A stretch of DNA of 64,000 bases from Sipunculus nudus (lineage: Eukaryota > Annelida > Sipuncula > Golfingiida > Sipunculidae), in NCBI GenBank assembly GCA_026874595.1, contig CM049312.1, forward strand, positions 27,705,956 through 27,769,955. Reading direction: 5' to 3'. The notes below the pieces were generated by a model. That model did no database searches and was not told where the DNA came from. It saw only the letters and a program-made list of their open reading frames with translations. Within the stretch, counting starts at the first letter, position 1. Each line of letters starts with the position of its first letter. This document shows, in pieces, positions 51,001 through 62,600 of this stretch. The translations under genes were made by a program, and so were the position numbers.

Positions 51001-53640
51001 TCAGTAAGGTCACTTTATCATCACTAAGTACCAGACTAAGAAACAGTAAGGTCACTTTATCATCACTAAGTACCCGACTAAAAGTATCCGATTAAGAAAC
51101 AGTAAGGTCACTTTATCATCACTAAGTACTCGACTAAGGAGCAGTAAGGTCACTTTACCATCACTAAGTACCCGACTAAAAACAGAAAGGTCATTTTAAC
51201 ATCACTAAGTACCCGACTATAAGTATCCGACTAAGAAACAGTAAGGTCACTTTATCATCACTAAGTACCCGACTAAGAAACAGTAAGGTCATTTTATCAT
51301 CAGTAAGTATCCGAATAAGAAACAGTAAGGTCACTTTATCATCACTAAGTACTCGACTAAGAAAGAGTAAGGTCACTTTATCATAACTAAGTACCCGACT
51401 AAGAAACAGTAAAGTCGCTTAACATCATTAAGTACCCTACTAAGAAAGAGCAAGGTCATTTTATCATCACTAAGTATTCGACTAAGAAACAGTAAGGTCA
51501 TTTTATCATCACTTAATACTCGACTAAGAAACAGTAAGGACACTTTATTATCACTAAGTATCCGACTTAGAAACAGTAAGGTCACTTTATCATCACTAAG
51601 TATCCGACTAAGAAATAGTTAGGTCATTTTATCATCACTAAGTAGCCGACTAAGAAATAGTAAGGTCACTTTATCATCACTAAGTATCCGACTAAGACAC
51701 AGTACGGTCATTTTATCATCACTAAGTATCCGACTAAGAATCAATAATGTCACTCTATCATCACTAATTACCCGACTATAAGTGTCCGACTAAGAAACAG
51801 TTAGGTCACTTTATCATCACTAATTACCCGACTAAGAAACAGTAAGGTCACTTTACCATCACTAAGTATCCGACTAAGAAACAGTAAGGTCATTTTAACA
51901 TCACTAAATACTCGATTAAGAAAGAGTAAGGTCACTTTATCATCACTAAGTATACGACTAAGGAGCAGTAAGGTCACTTTACCATCACTTAGTACCCGAC
52001 TAAGAACAGTAAGGTCATTTTAACATCACTAAATACTCGAATAAGAAAGAGTAAGGTTACTTTATCATCACTAAGTATCCGACTAAGAAACAGTAAGGTC
52101 ACTTTATCATCACTAAGTACTCGACTAAGAAAGAGTAAGGTCACTTTATCATCACTAAGTACCCGACAAAGAAACAGTAAGATCACTTTATCATCACAAA
52201 GTCCCCGACTAAGAAAGAGTTAGGTCACTTAATCATTACCAAGTACTCGACTTAGAAACAGTAAGGTCACTTTATCATCACTAAGTATCCGACTAAGAAA
52301 CAGTAAGTTCACTTTATTATCACTAAGTACTCGACTTAGAATCAGTAAGGTCACTTTATCATCACTAAGTACTCGACTTAGAATCAGTAAGGTCACTTTA
52401 TCATCACTAAGTACCCGACTAAGAAACAGTAAGATCACTTTATCATCACTAAGTCCCCGACTAAGAAAGAGTAAGGTCAATTTATCATTATTAAGTACTC
52501 GACTTAGAAACAGTAAGGTCACTTTATCATCACTAAGTATCCGACTAAGAAACAGTAAGTTCACTTTATTATCACTAAGTACTCGACTTAGAATCAGTAA
52601 GGTCACTTTATCATCACTAAGTACCAGACTAAGAAACAGTAAGGTCACTTTATCATCACAAAGTACCCGACTAAGAAACAGTAAGATCACTTTATCATCA
52701 CTAAGTCCCCGACTAAGAAAAAGTAAGGTCACTTTATCATTACTATGTACTCGACTTAGAAACAGTAAGGTCACTTTATCATCACTAAGTATCCGACTAA
52801 GAAACAGTAAGTTCACTTTATTATCACTAAGTACTCGACTTAGAATCAGTAAGGTTACTTTATCATCACTAAGTACCAGACTAAGAAACAATAAGGTCAC
52901 TTTATCATCACTAAGTATCCGACTAAGAAACAGTAAGGTCATTTTATCATCACTAAGTATCCAAATAAGAATCAGTAAGGTCACTTTATCATCACTAAGT
53001 ACCCGACTAAAAGTATCCGACTAAGAAACAGTAAGGTCACTTTATCATCACTAAATACCCCACTAAGAAACAGTAAGGTCACCTTACCATCACTAAGTAC
53101 TCGACTAAGAAACAGTAAGTTCACTTTATTATCACAATGTACTCGACTTAGAATCAGTAAGGTCACTTTATCATCACTAAATACCAGACTAAGAAACAGT
53201 AAGGTCACTTTATCATCACTAAGTACCCGACTAAGAAACAGCAAGGTCACTTTTCCATCACTAAGTACCCGAATAAGAAAGAGCAAGGTCATTTTATCAT
53301 CACTAAGTATCCGACTAAGAAACAGTAAGGTCACTTTATCATCACTAATTACCCGACTAAATAACAGTAAGGTCACTTTACCATCACTAAGTACCCGAAT
53401 AAGAAACAGTAAGTTCACTTTACCATCACTAAGTACCCAACTTATAAACAGTAAGGTCACTTTACCATCACTAAGTACTCGACTAAGAAACAGTAAGGTC
53501 ACTTTACAATCACTAAGTATCCGACTAAGAAACAGTAAGGTCACTTTATAATCACTAAATACCCGACTTAGAAACAGTAAGTTCACTTTATCATCACTAA
53601 GTATCCGACTAAGAATCAGTAAGGTCACTCTATCATCTCT
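42024..53640. repeat. Largest higher-order block, copy 1 (11,617-bp period)
   Basis: Every rare unit in this stretch recurs 11,617 bp later. The copy itself is a mosaic of earlier blocks: 42350-43550 resembles 40412-41612 (offset 1,938), and about 43600-45845 resembles 37500-39745 (offset 6,100). The left edge is placed near 42024-42038, where the flanking units (TTTGATCATCAC) stop matching those before copy 2. Confidence 0.9.
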
Positions 53641-56600
53641 AAGTACCCGACTAAAAGTATCCGACTAAGAAACAGTAAGGTCACTTTACTATCACTAAGT
53701 ATCCGACTAAGAAACAGTTAGGTCACTTTACCATCACTTAGTATCCGACTAAGAAACAGTTAGGTCACTTTATCATCACTAAGTACCCGACTAAGAAACA
53801 GTAAGGTCACTTTATCATCACTAAGTAACCGACTAAGAAAGAGCAAGGTCATTTTATCACCTCTAAGTATCCGACAAAGAAACAGTAAGGTCATTTTATC
53901 ATCACTAATTACTCGACAGAGAAACAGTGAGGACACTTTATTATCACTAAGTATCCGACTAAGAAACAGTAAGTTCACTTTATTATCACTAAGTACTCGA
54001 CTTAGAATCAGTAAGGTCACTTTATCATCACTAAGTACCAGACTAAGAAACAGTAAGGTCACTTTATCATCACTAAGTACCCGACTAAAAGTATCCGATT
54101 AAGAAACAATAAGGCCACTTTATCATCACTAAGTACCCGACTTAGAAACAGCAAGGTCACTTTAAAATCACTAAGTACCCGACTAAGAAAGAGCAAGGTC
54201 ATTTTATCATCACTAAGTATCCGAAGAAGAAACAGTAAGGTCATTTTATCATCACTAATTACTCGACAGAGAAACAGTAAGGACACTTTATTATCACTAA
54301 GTATCCGACTAAGAAACAGTAGGGTCACTTTATCATCACTAAATAGCCGACTAAGAAACAGTAAGGTCATTTTATCATCACTAAGTATCCGAATAAGAAA
54401 CAGTAAGGTCACTTTATTATCACTAAGTACTCGACTAAGAAAGAGTAAGGTCACTTTATCATAACTAAGTACCCGACTAAGAAACAGTAAAGTCACTTAA
54501 CATCATTAAGTACCCGACTAAGAAAGAGCAAGGTCATTTTATCATCACTAAGTATTCGACTAAGAAACAGTAAGGTCATTTTATCATCACTAATTACTCG
54601 ACTAAGAAACAGTAAGGAAACTTTATTATCACTAAGTATCCGACTAAGAAACAGTAAGGTCACTTTATCATCACTAAGTATCCGACTAAGAAATAGTAAG
54701 GTCATTTTATCATCACTAAGTAGCCGACTAAGAAATTTTAAGGTCACTTTATCATCACTAAGTATCCGACTAAGAATCAGTCAGGTCATTTTATCATCAC
54801 TAAGTATCTGACTAAGAATCAGTAAGGTCACTCTATCATCACTAAGTACCCGACTATAAGTATCCGACTAAGAAACAGTAAGGTCACTTTATCATCACTA
54901 AGTATCCGACTAAGAAACAGTTAGGTCACTTTACCATCACTAAGTATCCGACTAAGAAACAGTTAGGTCACTTTATCATCACTAAGTACTCGACTAAGAA
55001 ACAGTAAGGTCACTTTATCATCACTATGTACCCGACTACGAAACAGTAAGGTCAATTTACCATCACTAAGTATCCGATAAGAAACAATAAGTACCCGACT
55101 AAGAAACAGTAAGGTCATATTATCATCACTAAGTATCTGACTAAGAAACAGTAAGGTCACTTTACCATCAGTAAGTACCCGATTAAAAGTATCCGACTAA
55201 GAAAAAGTAAGGTCACTTTATCATCACTAAGTACCCGACTAAGAAACAGTAAGGTCACTTTATCATTAGTAAGTACTCGACTAAGAAACAGTCAGGTCAC
55301 TCTATCATCACTAGGTACCCGACTTAACTTATCCGACTAAGAAACAGTAAGGTCACTTTATCATCACTAAGTACCCGACTAAGAAACAGTAAGGTCACTT
55401 TACCATCACTAAGTATCCGACAAAGAAACAGTAAGGTCACTTTATCATCACTATGTACCCGACTACGAAACAGTTAGGTCAATTTACCATCACTAAGTAT
55501 CCGAATAAGAAACAGTAAGTACCCGACTAAGAAACAGTAAGGTCATATTATCATCACTAAGTATCTGACTAAGAAACAGTAAGGTCACTTTACCATAAGT
55601 AAGTACCCGATTAAAAGTATCCGACTAAGAAAAAGTAAGGTCACTTTATCATCACTAAGTACCCGACTAAGAAAGAGTAAGGTCACTTTATCATCACTAA
55701 GTACTCGACTAAGAAACAGTAAGGTCATTTAACATCACAAGGTACTCGACTTAGAATCAGTAAGGTCACTTTATCATCACTAAGTATCCGACTAAGAAAT
55801 AGTAAGGTCACTTTATCATCAGTAAGTACTCGACTTAGAAACAGTCAGGTCACTCTATCATCACCAAGTACCCGACTTAACGTATCCGACTAAGAAACAG
55901 TAAGGTCACTTTATCATCATTAAGTACCCGACTAAGAAACAGTAAGGTCACTTAATCCTCACTAAGTGTCCGAATAAGAAACAGTAAGGTCATTTTATCA
56001 TCACTAAGTATCCTCCTAAGAAACAGCAAGGTCACTTTATCATCACTAAGTACACGACTAAGAAACAGTAAGATCACTTTATCATCACTAAGTACAAGAC
56101 TAAGAAACAGTAAGGTCACTTTATCATCACTAAGTCCCCGATTAAGAAACAGTAAGGTCACTTTATCATCACTAAGTACCCGACTAAAATTATCAGACTA
56201 AGAAACAGTAAGGTCACTTAATCATCACTAAGTACCCGACTAAGAAACAGTAAGGTCACTTTATCATCACTAAGTACCCGACCAAGAAACAGTAAGATCA
56301 CTTTATCATCACTAAGTCTCTGATTAAGAAACAGTAAGGTCACTTTGTCATCACTAAGTATCCGACTAAGAAACAGTAAGGTCACTTTATCATCACTAAG
56401 TATCCAAATAAGAAACACTAAGGTCATTTGATCATCACTAAGTACCCGACTATAAGTATCCGACTAAGAAACAGTAAGGTCACTTTACTATCACTAAGTA
56501 TCCGACTAAGAAACAGTTAGGTCACTTTACCATCACTTAGTATCCGACTAAGAAACAGTTAGGTCACTTTATCATCACTAAGTACCCGACTAAGAAACAG

Positions 56601-59600
56601 TAAGGTCACTTTATCATCACTAAGTAACCGACTAAGAAAGAGCAAGGTCATTTTATCACCTCTAAGTATCCGACGAAGAAACAGTAAGGTCATTTTATCA
56701 TCACTAATTACTCGACAGAGAAACAGTGAGGACACTTTATTATCACTAAGTATCCGACTAAGAAACAGTAGGGTCACTTTATCATCACTAAATAGCCGAC
56801 TAAGAAACAGTAAGGTCATTTTATCATCACTAAGTCCCCGATTAAGAAACAGTAAGGTCACTTTGTCATCACTAAGTACCCGACTAAAATTATCAGACTA
56901 AGAAACAGTAAGGTCACTTAATCATCACTAAGTACCCGACTAAGAAACAGTAAGGTCACTTTATCATCACTAAGTACCCGACTAAGAAACAGTAAGATCA
57001 CTTTATCATCACTAAGTCTCTGATTAAGAAACAGTAAGGTCACTTTATCATCACTAAGTATCCGACTAAAATACAGTAAGGTCACTTTATCATCACTAAG
57101 TATCCAAATAAGAAACACTAAGGTCATTTGATCATCACTAAGTACCCGACTATAAGTATCCGACTAAGAAACAGTAAGGTCACTTTACTATCACTAAGTA
57201 TCCGACTAACAAACAGTTAGGTCACTTTACTATCACTTAGTATCCGACTAAGAAATAGTAAGGTCACTTTATCATCACTAAGTACTCGACTAAGAAACAG
57301 TAAGTTCACTTTATTATCACTAAGTACTCGACTTAGAATCAGTAAGGTCACTTTATCATCACTAAGTACCAGACTAAGAAACAGTAAGGTCACTTTATCA
57401 TCACTAAGTACCCGACTAAAAGTATCCGATTAAGAAACAATAAGGCCACTTTATCATCACTAAGTACCCGACTTAGAAACAGCAAGGTCACTTTAAAATC
57501 ACTAAGTACCCGACTAAGAAAGAGCAAGGTCATTTTATCATCACTAAGTATCCGAAGAAGAAACAGTAAGGTCATTTTATCATCACTAATTACTCGACAG
57601 AGAAACAGTAAGGACACTTTATTATCACTAAGTATCCGACTAAGAAACAGTAGGGTCACTTTATCATCACTAAATAGCCGACTAAGAAACAGTAAGGTCA
57701 TTTTATCATCACTAATTACTCGACTAAGAAACAGTAAGGAAACTTTATTATCACTAAGTATCCGACTAAGAAACAGTAAGGTCACTTTATCATCACTAAG
57801 TATCCGACTAAGAAATAGTAAGGTCATTTTATCATCACTAAGTAGCCGACTAAGAAATTTAAAGGTCACTTTATCATCACTAAGTATCCGACTAAGAATC
57901 AGTCAGGTCATTTTATCATCACTAAGTATCTGACTAAGAATCAGTAAGGTCACTCTATCATCACTAAGTACCCGACTATAAGTATCCGACTAAGAAACAG
58001 TAAGGTCACTTTATCATCACTAAGTATCCGACTAAGAAACAGTTAGGTCACTTTACCATCACTAAGTATCCGACTAAGAAACAGTTAGGTCAATTTATCA
58101 TCACTAAGTACCCGACTAAGAAACAGTAAGGTCACTTTATCATCATTTAGTATCCGACTAAGAAAAAGTTAGGTCATTTTATCATCACTAAGTAGCCGAC
58201 TAAGAAATAGTAAGGTCACTTTATCATCACTAAGTATCCGACTAAGACACAGTAAGGTCATTTTATCATCACTAAGTATCCGACTAAGAATCAGTAATGT
58301 CACTCTATCATCACTAATTACCCGACTATAAGTATCCGACTAAGAATCAGTAAGGTCACTCTATCATCACTAAGTACCCGACTATAAGTATCCGACTAAG
58401 AAACAGTAAGGTCACTTTATCATCACTAAGTATCCGACTAAGAAACAGTTAGGTCACTTTACCATCACTAAGTATCCGACTAAGAAACAGTTAGGTCAAT
58501 TTATCATCACTAAGTACCCGACTAAGAAACAGTAAGGTCACTTTACCATCACTAAGTATCCGACTAAGAAACAGTCAGGTCACTCTATCATCACTAGGTA
58601 CCCGACTTAACTTATCCGACTAAGAAACAGTAAGGTCACTTTATCATCACTAAGTATCCGACTAAGAAACAGTTAGGTCACTTTACCATCACTTAGTATC
58701 CGACTAAGAAATAGTAAGGTCACTTTATCATCACTAAGTACTCGACTAAGAAACAGTAAGTTCACTTTATTATCACTAAGTACTCGACTTAGAATCAGTA
58801 AGGTCACTTTATCATCACTAAGTACCAGACTAAGAAACAGTAAGGTCACTTTATCATCACTAAGTACCCGACTAAAAGTATCCGATTAAGAAACAATAAG
58901 GCCACTTTATCATCACTAAGTACCCGACTCAGAAACAGCAAGGTCACTTTAAAATCACTAAGTACCCGACTAAGAAAGAGCAAGGTCATTTTATCATCAC
59001 TAAGTATCCGAAGAAGAAACAGTAAGGTCATTTTATCATCACTAATTACTCGAGAGAGAAACAGTAAGGACACTTTATTATCACTAAGTATCCGACTAAG
59101 AAACAGTAGGGTCACTTTATCATCACTAAATAGCCGACTAAGAAACAGTAAGGTCATTTTATCATCACTAAGTATCCGAATAAGAAACAGTAAGGTCACT
59201 TTATTATCACTAAGTACTCGACTAAGAAAGAGTAAGGTCACTTTATCATAACTAAGTACCCGACTAAGAAACAGTTAAGTCGCTTAACATCATTAAGTAC
59301 CCGACTAAGAAAGAGCAAGGTCATTTTATCATCACTAAGTATTCGACTAAGAAACAGTAAGGTCATTTTATCATCACTAATTACTCGACTAAGAAACAGT
59401 AAGGAAACTTTATTATCACTAAGTATCCGACTAAGAAACAGTAAGGTCACTTTATCATCACTAAGTATCCGACTAAGAAATAGTAAGGTCATTTTATCAT
59501 CACTAAGTAGCCGACTAAGAAATTTTAAGGTCACTTTATCATCACTAAGTATCCGATTAAGAATCAGTCAGGTCGTTTTATCATCACTAAGTATCTGACT

Positions 59601-62600
59601 AAGAATCAGTAAGGTCACTCTATCATCACTAAGTACCCGACTATAAGTATCCGACTAAGAAACAGTAAGGTCACTTTATCATCACTAAGTATCCGACTAA
59701 GAAACAGTTAGGTCACTTTACCATCACTAAGTATCCGACTAAGAAACAGTTAGGTCAATTTATCATCACTAAGTACCCGACTAAGAAACAGTAAGGTCAC
59801 TTTATCATCACTTAGTATCCGACTAAGAAATAGTTAGGTCATTTTATCATCACTAAGTAGCCGACTAAGAAATAGTAAGGTCACTTTATCATCACTTAGT
59901 ATCCGACTAAGACACAGTAAGGTCATTTTATCATCACTAAGTATCCGACTAAGAATCAGTAATGTCACTCTATCATCACTAATTACCCGACTATAAGTAT
60001 CCGACTAAGAAACAGTAAGGTCACTTTATCATCACTAATTACCCGACTAAGAAACAGTAAGGTCACTTTACCATCACTAAGTATCCGACTAAGAAACAGT
60101 CAGGTCACTCTATCATCACTAGGTACCCGACTTAACTTATCCGACTAAGAAACAGTAAGGTCACTTTATCATCACTAAGTACCCGACTAAGAAACAGTAA
60201 GGTCACTTTACCATCACTAAGTATCCGACAAAGAAACAGTAAGGTCACTTTATCATCACTATGTACCCGACTACGAAACAGTAAGGTCAATTTACCTTCA
60301 CTATGTATCCGAATAAGAAACAGTAAGTACCCGACTAAGAAACAGTAAGGTCATATTATCATCACTAAGTATCTGACTAAGAAACAGTAAGGTCGATTTA
60401 CCATCAGTAAGTACCCGATTAAAAGTATCCGACTAAGAAAAAGTAAGGTCAATTTATCATCACTAAGTACCCGACTAAGAAAGAGTAAGGTCACTTTATC
60501 ATCACTAAGTACTCGACTAAGAAACAGTAAGGACATTTTATCATCACAAGGTACTCGACTTAGAATCAGTAAGGTCACTTTATCATCACTAAGTATCCGA
60601 CTAAGAAATAGTAAGGTCACTTTATCATCACTAAGTATCCGACTAAGAAATAGTAAGGTCACTTTATCATCAGTAAGTACCCGACTAAGAAACAGTAAGG
60701 TCACTTTACCATCACTAAGTATCCGAATAAGAAACAGTAAGGTCATTTAATCATAACTAAGTACCCGACTAAGAAACAGTAAAGTCACTTAACAACATTA
60801 AGTACCCGACTAAGAAAGAGCAAGGTCATTTTATAATCACTAAGTATTCGACTAGGAAACAGTAAGGTCATTTTATCATCACTAATTACTCGACTAAGAA
60901 ACAGTAAGGACACTTTATTATCACTAAGTATCCGACTAAGAAACAGAAGGGTCACTTTATCATCACTAAATAGCCGACTAAGAAACAGTAAGGTCATTTT
61001 ATCATCACTAAGTATGCGAATAAGAAACAGTAAGGTCACTTTATTATCACTAAGTACTCGACTAAGAAAGAGTAAGGTCACTTTATCATAACTAAGTACC
61101 CGACTAAGAAACAGTAAAGTCACTTAACATCATTAAGTACCCGACTAAGAAAGAGCAAGGTCATTTTATCATCACTAAGTATTCGACTAAGAAACAGTAA
61201 GGTCATTTTATCATCACTAATGACTCGACTAAGAAACAGTAAGGACACTTTATTATCTCTAAGTATCCGACTAAGAAACAGTAAGGTCACTTTATCATCA
61301 CTAAGTATCCGACTAAGAAATAGTAAGGTCATTTTATCATCACTAAGTAGCCGACTAAGAAATTTTAAGGTCACTTTATCATCACTTAGTATCCGACTAA
61401 GAATCAGTCAGGTCATTTTATCATCACTAAGTATCTGGCTAAGAATCAGTAAGGTCACTCTATCATCACTAAGTACCCGACTATAAATATCCGACTAAGA
61501 AACAGTAAGGTCACCTTATCATCACTAAGTATCCGACTAAAAAACAGTTAGGTCAATTTATCATCACTAAGTACCCGACTAAGAAACAGTAAGGTCACTT
61601 AATCATCACTTAGTATCCGACTAAGAAATAGTTAGGTCATTTTATCATCACTAAGTAGCCGACTAAGAAATAGTAAGGTCACTTTATCATCACTAAGTAT
61701 CCGACCAAGACACAGTAAGGTCATTTTATCATCACTAAGTATCCGACTAAGAATCAGTAATGTCACTCTATCATCACTAATTACCTGACTATAAGTATCC
61801 GACTAAGAAACAGTAAGGTCACTTTATCATCACTAATTACCCGACTAAGAAAAGTAAGGTCACTTTACCATCACTAAGTATCCGACTAAGAAACAGTAAG
61901 GTCATTTTAACATCACTAAATACTCGATTAAGAACAGTAAGGTCATTTTAACATCACTAAATACTCGAATAAAAAAGAGTAAGGTTACTTTATCATCACT
62001 AAGTATCCGACTAAGAAACAGTGAGGTCACTTTATCATCACTAAGTACTCCACTAAGAAAGAGTAAGGTCACTTTATCATCACTAAGTACCCGACAAAGA
62101 AACAGTAAGATCACTTTATCATCACTAAGTACTCGACTAAGAAAGAGTAAGGTTACTTTATCATCACTAAGTATCCGACTAAGAAACAGTAAGGTCACTT
62201 AACATCATTAAGTACCCGACTAAGAAAGAGCAAGATCATTTTATCATCACTAAGTATTCGACTAAGAAACAGTAAGGTCATTTTATCATCACTAATTACT
62301 CGACTAAGAAACAGTAAGGACACTTTATTATCACTAAGTATCCAACTAAGAAACAGTAAGGTCACTTTATCATCACTAAGTATCCGACTTAATAACAGTA
62401 AGGTCACTTAATCATCACTAAGTATCCGACTAAGAATCAGTAATGTCACTCTATCATCACTAATTACCCGACTATAAGTATCCGACTAAGAAACAGTAAG
62501 ATCACTTTACCATCACTGAGTAACCGAATAAGATGGGTATGGTCACTTTATCATCACTAAGTACTCGACTAAGAAATAGTAAGTTCACTTTATTATCACT